Assembly (NCBI RefSeq): GCF_025351285.1
Contig: NZ_JANXWG010000104.1
Span: 1 to 41,521, forward strand
Length of the DNA: 41,521 nucleotides
Direction of reading: 5' to 3'
Source: Novosphingobium sp.
GTDB taxonomy: Bacteria; Pseudomonadota; Alphaproteobacteria; Sphingomonadales; Sphingomonadaceae
Shown here: positions 25,766 to 34,434 of the stretch, in pieces
Layout: each line of letters begins with the position of its first letter
Position numbering within the stretch: the stretch's first letter is position 1
Program-made: the position numbers and the translations under genes
Notes under the pieces: model-generated
Told to the model about the DNA's origin: nothing
The model's input: the letters and a program-made list of their open reading frames with translations, nothing else
Database searches by the model: none

Positions 25766-27568
25766 ATGCCCACCTACAAAGCACCCACCCGCGACACCAG
25801 GTTCGTCGTGAACGAACTGCTCCGCCTTGAAAGCTACGGCAACCTGCCGGGGTTCGAGAGCGCCTCGATCGATCTGACCGACGCGGTGATCGAGGAAGCT
25901 GGCAAGTTCACCACCGAAGTGCTCGCCCCGCTGAACCAGAGCGGCGATGCCGAAGGTTGCACGCGCCACGCCGATGGCAGCGTCACCACGCCGGCCGGCT
26001 TCAAGGCGGCGTTCAAGCAGTTCCGTAACGGCCAGTGGGCGTCGCTTTCAGGCCCGGTCGAATTCGGCGGGCAGGGCTTGCCGCACGTCATCGGCTTCGT
26101 GATGGAAGAATACATCGCCAGCGCCAACATGGCCTTCGGCATGTATCCGGGGCTGACCACCGGCGCAGTTTCGGCGATTCTGGCGAAGGGCTCGCCCGAA
26201 CAGCAGCAGCTTTACGCGCCCAGGATGATCTCGTCGCAGTGGCTCGGCACGATGAACCTGACCGAACCGCACGCCGGGACCGATCTCGGCATGATCCGCA
26301 CGCGCGCGGTGCCGCAGGCCGATGGGTCTTACGCGATCACCGGCACCAAGATCTTCATTTCGGCGGGCGAGCATGACCTGACCGAGAACATCATCCACCT
26401 TGTCCTGGCCAAGACCCCCGATGCGCCCGACAGCACCAGGGGCATCTCGCTGTTCATCGTGCCCAAGGTCCTGGTCGATACCGATGGATCGCTGGGCGCG
26501 CGCAACGCGGTCTCTTGCGCCTCGATCGAGCACAAGATGGGCATCCACGGCAACGCCACTTGCGTGCTCAACTATGATGACGCCAAGGGCTTCATCGTTG
26601 GCGAGGAAAACAAGGGCCTTGCGGCGATGTTCATCATGATGAACGCGGCGCGGCTGGGCGTGGGTATCCAGGGTCTGGCCCAAGCGGAAAACGCGTACCA
26701 GAACGCGGTGCTCTACGCCAAGGAGCGGCGCCAGGGCCGCGCGCTGACCGGGCCGGTCGAACCCGCCGAAAAGGCCGATCCGCTGTTCGTCCACCCCGAT
26801 GTGCGGCGTATGCTGATGGATGCCAAGGCCTTCACCGAAGGCATGCGCGCGCTGTGTTCATGGGGCGCGCTGCAAGTCGATCTCACGCACAAAGCCGCGA
26901 CCGAGGCCGATCGCCAGATGGCCGATGACCTCATCAGCCTGCTTACCCCGGTGATCAAGGGTTACGGCACCGACATGGGCTACCAGACCGCCACGAACAT
27001 GCAGCAGATCTGGGGCGGGCATGGCTATATCGTCGATTCGGGGATGGAGCAGTTCGTGCGCGATGCGCGGATCACGATGATCTACGAAGGCGCCAACGGC
27101 GTGCAGGCGATGGACTTGGTCGGGCGCAAGCTTGCGCTCAATGGCGGGCGTGCGGTGCAGGCGCTGTTCGCTTTGCTCGATGCCGAATGTGCCCAAGGTG
27201 CCAATGATCCCGCAGTGAAGGACGTGGCCGATCGGCTGGCCAAGGCCACCGGCGAACTCAAGGCCGCGACGATGTGGTTCCTGACCAACGGCATGGCCGA
27301 TCGCAACGCCGTGGGTGCCGGGGCTTATGCTTACATGACGCTGATGGGTGTGGTTGCGATCGGGCTGATGTGGCTGCGCATGGCCAGAGTCGCTTCCGCC
27401 GCACTGGCAGCCGGCTCCGGCGACAAGGCGTTCTACGAAGCCAAGCTCATCACCGCGCGGCATTTTGCGCAGCGCTCGCTGCCCCAAGCCGGCGCGCTGC
27501 GGCGCGAGATCGAGGCGGGCGCCGAAACCGTGATGGGGCTGCCGATCGAGGCATTCGAAGCAGCCTGA
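25766..27568 (+). CDS. Acyl-CoA dehydrogenase, long C-terminally extended type
   Basis: FAD-dependent alpha,beta-dehydrogenation of an acyl-CoA. At 600 residues it belongs to the long family that includes 3-methylmercaptopropionyl-CoA dehydrogenase (DmdC), rather than the usual roughly 380-residue enzymes. Visible elements are 'LGTMNLTEPHAGTDLG' (FAD/substrate loop), 'HKMGIHGNATCVLNYDDAKGFIVGEENKGLAAMF', 'QIWGGHGYI' and the catalytic base in 'MIYEGANGVQAMDLVGRKL' (Glu about 441). The extra C-terminal helical domain (about 470-600) is typical of the group. The true substrate cannot be read from sequence; beta-oxidation of a medium or long acyl-CoA is as likely as DMSP breakdown. It is cotranscribed with the MerR gene. 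Confidence 0.95.
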   Translation: MPTYKAPTRDTRFVVNELLRLESYGNLPGFESASIDLTDAVIEEAGKFTTEVLAPLNQSGDAEGCTRHADGSVTTPAGFKAAFKQFRNGQWASLSGPVEFGGQGLPHVIGFVMEEYIASANMAFGMYPGLTTGAVSAILAKGSPEQQQLYAPRMISSQWLGTMNLTEPHAGTDLGMIRTRAVPQADGSYAITGTKIFISAGEHDLTENIIHLVLAKTPDAPDSTRGISLFIVPKVLVDTDGSLGARNAVSCASIEHKMGIHGNATCVLNYDDAKGFIVGEENKGLAAMFIMMNAARLGVGIQGLAQAENAYQNAVLYAKERRQGRALTGPVEPAEKADPLFVHPDVRRMLMDAKAFTEGMRALCSWGALQVDLTHKAATEADRQMADDLISLLTPVIKGYGTDMGYQTATNMQQIWGGHGYIVDSGMEQFVRDARITMIYEGANGVQAMDLVGRKLALNGGRAVQALFALLDAECAQGANDPAVKDVADRLAKATGELKAATMWFLTNGMADRNAVGAGAYAYMTLMGVVAIGLMWLRMARVASAALAAGSGDKAFYEAKLITARHFAQRSLPQAGALRREIEAGAETVMGLPIEAFEAA

Positions 27569-27657
27569 TTGGAGCGCGCCGCCGGAACGTTATCGATTGC
27601 TCGTGCGTACTACGCCGCACGCGCGTGGTGTTCATGCGGGGCGGCAGGGGCAATCGG

Positions 27658-29163
27658 TTGGTACGACAGAACACGGTTCGCGTGGGTAGTGTTTGTGCTC
27701 TGGCTTTTCTGGCCGTGCTGGGCGGCTGCGCGCGGCACGGGAAGGTCGAACCGCCGCCGCACGCGCACGACAAGATCGTCGCCCCCCGGCAGACCTCGAT
27801 TATCGCGGTGCCGCTCGATGCCGATATTTCCGTGCTCGACACCGCGCTCGAACGCGCGATTCCCAAGCAATTATGGGCGATCGACCAGCATTTGGACACA
27901 TGCGTCGAGCCGCAGAAGGTGAAGATCTTCGGCGCCAAGCTGGCGATCACGCCCAAGCTGGCCTGCACCGTCACCGGCCAGGTGACGCGCGGAACATTGC
28001 GGCTGCGCGGGGAGGGTGAGGACATTCTCGTCGATGTCCCGATCGAGGCCGCGATTGCCGCGCGCAACGTGGGAGGTGTGTTGAGCAAGACCGCCACCGG
28101 CACCGCGATGGCCCACGCGCGCATCCGCATCGACTTGTCGAATGACTGGACCCCGCGCGCCACGATCAAGCTGGCCTATGACTGGAAGCAGCCGCCCGGC
28201 ATCGACTTGTTCGGCAACCGCGTGACCTTCACCGACAAGGTGGATGAAAAACTGGCGCCGATCGTGCGTGGGCTGGAGCGCGACTTGCCGAAGGAACTGT
28301 CGAAGATCGCCTTGCGCGCGAAAGTCGAGGCGGCATGGCGGCAGAGCTTCACCGCGCTGATGCTCAACGATTCCAACCCGCAAGTGTGGATGCGGGTCAC
28401 GCCGCAGCGGATCAATTACGGCGGTTATGTGATCAAGGGCCGCACGCTCCAGCTCAAGCTGGGGATGGAGGCGCTGACCGAAACCTTCGTCGGCCCGCGC
28501 CCCGCCGACCCCGCGCCCACCCCGTTGCCGCCAGCGTCACGTTTGCGCGAAACAGGCAAGTTGCGGATGTTCGTGCCGGTGATTGCCGATTATGCGCAGC
28601 TCGAACCGGTGATCCTCAAGGCGCTGACCAAGCGCGCGGCCCGCCCGATCGAGGTGCCAGGGCTGGGACCGGTCGATGCGCGGTTCGAGAAGATCACCGC
28701 TTACGGCACCGATGGCGGCCGGATCGCGCTGGGGATCACGCTGGCGGCCAGGGAACGGTCGGGCACCATAGGCGAAACGCGCGGGCTGGTATGGCTGACC
28801 GCGCTGCCGGTCAACACGCCGGGCACGCAAGTGGTGCGGTTCGAGAACCTGATCGTGACCGGCGCGACCGACAGCATCAGCGGTGATCTGCTGCTGCGGC
28901 TGGTCAATGCGCCGGGCGTGGGCGACACCGTGGCGCAATCACTGACGCAGAACTTCGCGGGCGACATGAATGACCTGCTGCGCAAGATCCGCCTGGCAAT
29001 CGTCGACAACCGGCAGGGTGATTTCCTGATCCATGCACAGGTCGATTCGCTGCAGAATGGCGCGTTGAAGGCCGCGGGCGAGGGGCTGTATCTACCGGTT
29101 TGGGCAACAGGAGAGGCGCGGGTCGAGTATCGTCCGGCGCGCGGGGCCGCCCTCTTGCACTGA
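27658..29163 (+). CDS. DUF4403 family lipoprotein
   Basis: The 501-residue product has a lipoprotein signal with lipobox LGGC and then two long repeats of beta-rich sequence matching the DUF4403 type: 'IIAVPLDADISVLDTALERAIPKQLW' near the start, 'VTRGTLRLRGEGEDILVDVPIEAAIAAR', and in the second half 'LRMFVPVIADYAQLEPVILKALTKRAARP'. The fold suggests a tubular lipid-binding (TULIP-like) protein; its function is unknown. Start is uncertain. TTG at 27658 has AGGGG about seven bases upstream and gives a normal signal peptide, while ATG at 27634 would add eight residues. A 10-bp direct repeat TGCACTGATC (29156-29165 and 29170-29179) spans the stop codon. Confidence 0.88.
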   Translation: MVRQNTVRVGSVCALAFLAVLGGCARHGKVEPPPHAHDKIVAPRQTSIIAVPLDADISVLDTALERAIPKQLWAIDQHLDTCVEPQKVKIFGAKLAITPKLACTVTGQVTRGTLRLRGEGEDILVDVPIEAAIAARNVGGVLSKTATGTAMAHARIRIDLSNDWTPRATIKLAYDWKQPPGIDLFGNRVTFTDKVDEKLAPIVRGLERDLPKELSKIALRAKVEAAWRQSFTALMLNDSNPQVWMRVTPQRINYGGYVIKGRTLQLKLGMEALTETFVGPRPADPAPTPLPPASRLRETGKLRMFVPVIADYAQLEPVILKALTKRAARPIEVPGLGPVDARFEKITAYGTDGGRIALGITLAARERSGTIGETRGLVWLTALPVNTPGTQVVRFENLIVTGATDSISGDLLLRLVNAPGVGDTVAQSLTQNFAGDMNDLLRKIRLAIVDNRQGDFLIHAQVDSLQNGALKAAGEGLYLPVWATGEARVEYRPARGAALLH

Positions 29164-29185
29164 TCAAGCTGCACTGATCGGCGGT

Positions 29186-29881
29186 TTAGCCCAGCACTTC
29201 GTCGAGCAGTGCATGCATCGCCGCCCAGCTTTGCCGATCGGCGCTGGCATCATAGAACACCGCGCCGGTCGCGGGCGACGGGTTCGGATTAGTGAAGCCG
29301 TGGGGCACGCCACTGTAGCTGTGGAAATGCCAATTGGCGCCCACCGCGTCCATCTCCTCCCAGAACCGCGTGACGTGATCGCGTGGCACCAGCGCATCGG
29401 CATCGCCGTGGCACACGAGGACGCGCGCGCGGATCGGCCGATCGTCGGGTCGGGCGGTTTCGAGCAACCCGTGGAAGCTTGCCACCATCGCGAGATCGGC
29501 ATCGTTGCGCGCCAGTTCGAGTACCGCCTGTCCGCCCAGGCAGAAGCCGATCGCGGCCTGTCTGACACCCGGTGCCAAACTATCGAGCGCGGAGAGGGCG
29601 GCCGCGAGCCTGCCGCGATAGACGGCGGTATCGGCGCGCAAGGCCGTGGCAAGAACGCCCGATTGCGCGAAATCGGCCGGCATCTCGCCGTAGAAATCGG
29701 CGATGAAGGCGAGATAGCCGCGCTCGGCCAGCGCCAGCGCCTTGGCCTCCACCGCCGGCGTTACGTTCATGATCGTCGGATAGACCGCCACGGCCGCTCG
29801 CGGCTGACCGGCCGGCCGGGCCAGCCACCCGGTCAGCGCTGTATCGCCATCGCGGTAATCGACCCTTTCGAGCGCGCTCAT
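29186..29881 (-). CDS. Dienelactone hydrolase family protein
   Basis: The 231-residue alpha/beta hydrolase has the family's Cys-nucleophile triad: Cys114 in GFCLGG, Asp162 in '[10 protein letters not shown]' and His194 in 'SGVPHGF'. The product ends '[12 protein letters not shown]'. True dienelactone hydrolases act in chlorocatechol degradation, but most members cleave other esters or lactones, and no aromatic-degradation genes surround it. Its ATG overlaps the cysK stop as ATGA, so it is translated from the same mRNA as cysK and the MFS gene. There is no signal peptide; it is cytoplasmic. Confidence 0.93.
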   Translation of the reverse strand: MSALERVDYRDGDTALTGWLARPAGQPRAAVAVYPTIMNVTPAVEAKALALAERGYLAFIADFYGEMPADFAQSGVLATALRADTAVYRGRLAAALSALDSLAPGVRQAAIGFCLGGQAVLELARNDADLAMVASFHGLLETARPDDRPIRARVLVCHGDADALVPRDHVTRFWEEMDAVGANWHFHSYSGVPHGFTNPNPSPATGAVFYDASADRQSWAAMHALLDEVLG

Positions 29882-30795
29882 TCGGGCAGGAAGTCCGGCA
29901 CCGAAAGGTAGCGCTCGCCGGTGTCGTAGTTGAAGCCGAGCACGCGCGACCCTGCGGGCAGGTCCTTCAATTTCTGCGCGATCGCCGCAAGCGTGGCGCC
30001 CGAACTTATGCCGACCAGCATGCCTTCCTCGCGCGCGGAGCGACGTGCCATTTCCTTGGCATTGCCGGCATCGACGGGAATCGCGCCGTCGATCGCCTTG
30101 GTGTGCAGGTTGCCCGGGATGAACCCGGCGCCAATCCCCTGGATCGGGTGCGGCGCGGGCTGGCCGCCCGAGATCACCGGCGAAAGCGCGGGTTCGACCG
30201 CGTAGGCCTTCATCGCGGGCCAGGTCTTCTTGAGTTCCTCGGCGCACCCGGTCAGGTGGCCGCCGGTGCCGACGCCGGTGATCAGCACATCGATCGGCGA
30301 ATCGGCGAAGTCCTTGAGGATTTCCTGCGCGGTGGTGCGCGCGTGGACCGCGATGTTGGCCGGGTTCTCGAACTGCTGTGGCATCCACGAACCGGGATTT
30401 TCGTCGATGATCGCCTGCGCCCGTTCGAGCGCGCCCTTCATGCCCTTTTCGCGCGGAGTCAGGTCGAACGTCGCGCCATAAGCCAGCATCAGCCGACGCC
30501 GTTCGACCGACATCGAATCGGGCATGACCAGAACCAGCGTGTAGCCCTTGACCGCGGCCGCCATCGCCAGGCCGATCCCGGTGTTGCCGCTGGTCGGCTC
30601 GACGATCATGCCGCCCGGCTTGAGGTGGCCGTCTGCTTCGGCCGCCTCGATCATGGCCAGGCCGATACGGTCCTTGATCGAACCACCGGGGTTGGAGCGT
30701 TCGGACTTGATCCACACCTCATGGTCCGGAAACATCCGCGCCACGCGCACGTGCGGGGTGTTGCCGATGGTTTCGAGAATGCTGTTGGCCTTCAT
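29878..30795 (-). CDS. cysK: Cysteine synthase (O-acetylserine sulfhydrylase)
   Basis: CysK makes cysteine from O-acetylserine and sulfide with PLP. The 305-residue product has the PLP lysine (Lys41) in '[11 protein letters not shown]', the '[13 protein letters not shown]' loop that binds the substrate carboxylate, and the phosphate-binding '[10 protein letters not shown]'. The segment 'VGISSGA' is also in place. It overlaps its neighbours on both sides by ATGA: the MFS exporter gene upstream and the dienelactone hydrolase downstream. The start is MKANSIL. No sulfate-assimilation gene is nearby. The exporter partner suggests flux control of a cysteine-related metabolite, which is inference. 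Confidence 0.96.
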   Translation of the reverse strand: MKANSILETIGNTPHVRVARMFPDHEVWIKSERSNPGGSIKDRIGLAMIEAAEADGHLKPGGMIVEPTSGNTGIGLAMAAAVKGYTLVLVMPDSMSVERRRLMLAYGATFDLTPREKGMKGALERAQAIIDENPGSWMPQQFENPANIAVHARTTAQEILKDFADSPIDVLITGVGTGGHLTGCAEELKKTWPAMKAYAVEPALSPVISGGQPAPHPIQGIGAGFIPGNLHTKAIDGAIPVDAGNAKEMARRSAREEGMLVGISSGATLAAIAQKLKDLPAGSRVLGFNYDTGERYLSVPDFLPE

Positions 30796-32129
30796 GACAC
30801 GGGCTCCTTTGCTGGCTCGAATGCGTGATTGTCTTGGGGTGGGCTGTCTCGATATTGCGGAGCGAAGTTACGCGCCCGCTTCAGTTCCGGGAAAATCACC
30901 GCCCAGATCGCGGTAATCACTATGGCCCCGACGCCGCCGAATACAACCGCCCCGGTCGATCCGAGCAGAGCGGCAAGCCCGCCCGATTCCATCTCGCCCA
31001 GTTCGTTCGAGGCGGAGATCGCCAGTCCTGAGACCGACGAGACCCGCCCACGCATCATATCGGGCGTGTTGAGTTGCACCAGCGTGCTGCGGATGAACAC
31101 CGAGACCATGTCTGCCGCCCCCAGCACGCCGAGCATCGCCAGCGATAGCCCATAATTGCGCGAAATGCCGAACACCACCGTGGCCAAACCGAACACGACC
31201 ACCGCCCACAGCATCTTCGCGCCCACTTCACGCTCGATCGGGCGGATTGCCAGGATGACGGCAACCAGCGCCGCACCCAAGGCCGGCGCTGCGCGCAGTG
31301 TACCAAGGCCTTCGGGTCCGACATGAAGGATATCGCGCGCATAGACCGGCAGCAATGCGGTCGCGCCTCCCAGCAAGACCGCGAACAGATCGAGCGTGAT
31401 GCAACCGAGCAGGAAGCGTTCGTTGCGCACGAATTTTAGCCCGTCGACCATTTGCCGCAGCGGGTGGATGTGCCTCGAGAGTTCCGGGCGCTTCATCAGC
31501 GGCAGCGCAAGGATCCCAAGTGCCGAAGCGATCAGCAGCACCGCGGCCAGTCCATAAGGCAGCGAAGGGCTGAAAGCGTAAATCAAGCCACCTGCCGCCG
31601 GTCCGATCACGCTGGCCGATTGCCAGGCCATGCTGTTGATCGCGATCGCGCGCGGCAGCAGCGCCGGCGGCACGAGATTGGGCGCAATCGAACCGAGTGC
31701 GGGTCCACTGAACACCCGCGCAATGCCGTGCAACGCCGCCAGGGTGAACAGCAAGGGCAAGGTCAGCCAATGGAACGCGGTTGCAACGCACAGCGCCACA
31801 GCAACCAGCATGTCGGTAAGGTTGGAGGCGGCACCCACGCACCGCCGGTCGAAGCGGTCAGCCGCCCAGCCGGCCACTGGGGTCAGCACCAGCAACGGCA
31901 CGAACTGCACCAGCCCGAGCAAGCCGAGCTGGAACGCGGCATGGTCGCGAGTCATGTGGTACGATGCGCGCGCGACGTCGTATGTCTGCCAGCCGATCAC
32001 CACCACCATCGCGGTTGTGGCGAAAACGGCCGCAAACCGCGCGGCCCAGAACAGCCGGTAGGCGGGTATGGCCAGCGGGCTGGTGGGTATTGCGGCGGTT
32101 GTCGAATTAATCGGGGCAGACTGGTTCAC
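30792..32129 (-). CDS. MFS transporter (EntS-like exporter family)
   Basis: The 445-residue product has about 12 membrane segments and the MFS cytoplasmic loop signature '[12 protein letters not shown]' between helices 2 and 3. It fits the MFS_3/EntS-like group of exporters, with '[41 protein letters not shown]' as the strongest family stretch. Start is GTG at 32129, which follows the N-terminal family position, though no ribosome-binding site is clear. Its stop overlaps the cysK ATG. It is the first gene of a three-gene coupled unit with cysK and a dienelactone hydrolase. The substrate is unknown. Confidence 0.93.
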   Translation of the reverse strand: MNQSAPINSTTAAIPTSPLAIPAYRLFWAARFAAVFATTAMVVVIGWQTYDVARASYHMTRDHAAFQLGLLGLVQFVPLLVLTPVAGWAADRFDRRCVGAASNLTDMLVAVALCVATAFHWLTLPLLFTLAALHGIARVFSGPALGSIAPNLVPPALLPRAIAINSMAWQSASVIGPAAGGLIYAFSPSLPYGLAAVLLIASALGILALPLMKRPELSRHIHPLRQMVDGLKFVRNERFLLGCITLDLFAVLLGGATALLPVYARDILHVGPEGLGTLRAAPALGAALVAVILAIRPIEREVGAKMLWAVVVFGLATVVFGISRNYGLSLAMLGVLGAADMVSVFIRSTLVQLNTPDMMRGRVSSVSGLAISASNELGEMESGGLAALLGSTGAVVFGGVGAIVITAIWAVIFPELKRARNFAPQYRDSPPQDNHAFEPAKEPVS

Positions 32130-32192
32130 GATGCCGCGATGACACCCGCTACCGCGCTTGCCAAGAAAGCATTTCTAAACGGCGATATCGGT

Positions 32193-32525
32193 TCAGCGCC
32201 CGGGGCGTTCGCGCGGGACAAGGCTCTTGACCATCTTCACCAGATCGTCGGTGCGGATCACGCGTTCGAACTGGAAGCCGGCGCGGTCCTTGTCGCCCCA
32301 CACCAGGAAGGCTTCGATACGCCCGATCTGCGGCAGCCGGATGGTCACCCGTTCGCCCTTCCCGAGTTCGGGAATACCGCTTGCCATGAACCCGGTGGAA
32401 GACACGTTGGTGATCGAAAACATCAGGTCGCCAAGCGCGCGGTGCTCCGCAATCACGGGCAACTGCACGGTATAGCGTGTGGCCCTCCGCAAATCGGTGA
32501 CCGATAGCTGCGCTCCACCTGACAT
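32193..32525 (-). CDS. PilZ domain protein
   Basis: The 110-residue product is a single PilZ domain, the usual cyclic-di-GMP receptor. The binding motifs are present: an Arg-rich motif 'RRATR' (Arg13, Arg14, Arg17) and N-x-S-x-x-G at residues 40-45 ('NVSSTG'). Such proteins alter motility, polysaccharide export or surface attachment. I start at MSGGAQ (32525) because GGGAG lies six bases upstream, and the longer frame to 32585 has no such signal. It follows tyrS on the minus strand after 77 bp; the link to tyrS is probably positional only. Confidence 0.9.
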   Translation of the reverse strand: MSGGAQLSVTDLRRATRYTVQLPVIAEHRALGDLMFSITNVSSTGFMASGIPELGKGERVTIRLPQIGRIEAFLVWGDKDRAGFQFERVIRTDDLVKMVKSLVPRERPGR

Positions 32526-32602
32526 TGTGGCTCCCTTTTGCCCCTCCCCGTTGAGATCAGGGTTATCGCGGCAAAAGCACAACATTCGGTAAAGGGGAGC
32601 AG

Positions 32603-33841
32603 TCAGCCTCCGGCAATCCGCCGCACGATGCCATGCTTCTTCTTGCCGGACGAAACGCGCACTTCGTTGCCGCCAAGCACGATCCGATAGCCTTCATCGG
32701 CCACCGCCTCGCCATCGACCCGCGCCCCGCCGCCGGAAATCAGCCGTTTGGCATCGCCCCGGCTGGCTGCGAATTTCAGACCGACCAGTGCATCGATCAA
32801 GCCGATATCGCCTTCAGCGCAGTCCAGTACCGGCAGCGATTCGCCTATTCCACCGCCGGCAAACGTGGCGGCAGCGGTCGCCTCGGCGGCTGTTGCTGAC
32901 TCCACACCCCGAACGAGCGTGGTTACCGCGTTGGCAAGTGCAACCTTGGCCGCGTTGATTTCGCTGCCGTCGAGCGCTTCCAGGCGCGCGATTTCGTCGA
33001 GCGGCAGATCCGTGAAAAGCCGTAGGAACCGGCCCACATCGCGATCATCGGCGTTGCGCCAGTATTGCCAGAAATCATAGGCCGGCAATTGGTCCTCGTT
33101 GAGCCATACCGCGCCCGCCGCGGTCTTGCCCATCTTGGCGCCGTCGGCGGTGGTCAGGAGCGGAGTGGTGAGGCCATAGACTTCGGTTCCGTCCATCCGT
33201 CGGGTCAACTCGATGCCGTTTACGATATTGCCCCACTGGTCCGATCCGCCCATCTGCAAGCGGCAGCCGACCCGGCTGGCCAGTTCGCGGAAATCGTAAG
33301 CCTGGAGGATCATGTAGTTGAATTCGAGGAAGGTCAGCGGCTGTTCGCGTTCCAGCCGCAGCTTGACCGAATCGAACGTCAGCATCCGGTTGATGGTGAA
33401 ATGCGGGCCGACATCGCGCAGCAGTTCGACGTAGCCGAGTTGCGAAAGCCACTCGTCGTTGTCGACCATCACCGCGTCGGTCGGGCCGTCACCGAACACC
33501 AGCAGCCGTTCGAACACTGTGCGGATCGAGGCGATGTTGGCCTGGATGCCCTCTGCGGTCAGCATCTTGCGGCTTTCGTCCTTGCCCGAAGGATCGCCGA
33601 CCTTGGTGGTGCCGCCGCCCATTACCACGATCGGCTTGTGCCCGGCCTGCTGCAACCGGCGCAGCATCATGATCTGCACCAGGCTGCCGACGTGGAGCGA
33701 TGGCGCGGTCGCATCGAAGCCGATATAGCCCGGCACCACCTGCTTCAGCGTCAGCGCATCGAGCGCACCGGCATCGGTCAACTGATGGATGTAGCCCCGC
33801 TCGTCGAGCAGGCGCAGCAGGGGGGACTGGAATTGGGTCAT
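32603..33841 (-). CDS. tyrS: Tyrosyl-tRNA synthetase
   Basis: Class Ic synthetase charging tRNA-Tyr. The 412-residue product has the HIGH-equivalent HVGS (about 50-53), 'MGGSDQWGNIVNGIEL' for tyrosine and ATP recognition, the KMSKS-equivalent KMGKT, and a C-terminal S4 RNA-binding domain ('GDAKRLISGGGARVDGEAV') ending in a Lys-rich tail 'SSGKKKHGIVRRIAGG'. It is divergent from the DOMON-like gene with only 32 bp between start codons, so promoters of one or both must extend into the neighbouring coding sequence. Confidence 0.97.
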   Translation of the reverse strand: MTQFQSPLLRLLDERGYIHQLTDAGALDALTLKQVVPGYIGFDATAPSLHVGSLVQIMMLRRLQQAGHKPIVVMGGGTTKVGDPSGKDESRKMLTAEGIQANIASIRTVFERLLVFGDGPTDAVMVDNDEWLSQLGYVELLRDVGPHFTINRMLTFDSVKLRLEREQPLTFLEFNYMILQAYDFRELASRVGCRLQMGGSDQWGNIVNGIELTRRMDGTEVYGLTTPLLTTADGAKMGKTAAGAVWLNEDQLPAYDFWQYWRNADDRDVGRFLRLFTDLPLDEIARLEALDGSEINAAKVALANAVTTLVRGVESATAAEATAAATFAGGGIGESLPVLDCAEGDIGLIDALVGLKFAASRGDAKRLISGGGARVDGEAVADEGYRIVLGGNEVRVSSGKKKHGIVRRIAGG

Positions 33842-33873
33842 GGCAGCCTTCGTTTTCGAGTGGCGCGCCTAGC

Positions 33874-34434
33874 ATGAAAGAGCGATGCTTGGAAACGTAC
33901 AGCCTGGTCTGCCATCCCGATACGCCGGCGAACACGGTCACGGAGATTGAGGTCTCCGTGGAGCGAACCATAAGCGGGCTGTGGTTGCGGTTTCATGCCG
34001 AACTGGTGTTGGAACGGGTGGTGCTGCCTAGTCCGGCCGGCGCGACCCGCGCCGATGGCTTATGGACGACGACGTGCTTCGAGGCGTTTCTGAGGCCGGA
34101 CGGTGGCAGCCGATATATGGAGCTGAACTTCTCACCATCCTCGCAATGGGCCGCTTACGATTTTACGGGGTATCGTGAAGGCATGGCACCGGCCGAACTC
34201 CAAACCGCGCCAACGATAGGGGAGGATGCCAGCGACGGGCATTTTGCGCTCGAAGCCGACATAGTCCCGCTGCCAGCGAGGGTGGGCAGCAAAGTGCAAC
34301 TCGCGCTCTCCGCCGTGATCGAGGAGACCGACGGCACCAAATCCTACTGGGCGCTGGCCCACCCGCCCGGCAAGCCCGATTTCCACGCCGAGGCTTGCTT
34401 CGCGGCCACTCTTGCGGCAACCCCCGCCGCATGA
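33874..34434 (+). CDS. DOMON-like domain protein
   Basis: The 186-residue product resembles the bacterial DOMON-like proteins found beside DUF1343 genes: a beta-sandwich pattern with 'LWTTTCFEAFLRPDGGSRYMELNFSPSSQWAAYDFTGYREGM' as the conserved centre and a repeated strand in 'YWALAHPPGKPDFH'. DOMON domains bind heme or sugars. I see no obvious axial heme Met/His pair in a canonical position, so sugar binding is as plausible. It has no signal peptide, so it is probably cytoplasmic. The start MKERCLETY is supported by the family N-terminus. The stop overlaps the ATG of the DUF1343 gene (ATGA), which ties the two functions. Confidence 0.82.
   Translation: MKERCLETYSLVCHPDTPANTVTEIEVSVERTISGLWLRFHAELVLERVVLPSPAGATRADGLWTTTCFEAFLRPDGGSRYMELNFSPSSQWAAYDFTGYREGMAPAELQTAPTIGEDASDGHFALEADIVPLPARVGSKVQLALSAVIEETDGTKSYWALAHPPGKPDFHAEACFAATLAATPAA

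Noticed and set aside
29156..29179. 10-bp direct repeat TGCACTGATC as a mobile-element target duplication
   Set aside because: Copies are only 4 bp apart with no element between; more likely a small local duplication at the end of the DUF4403 gene.
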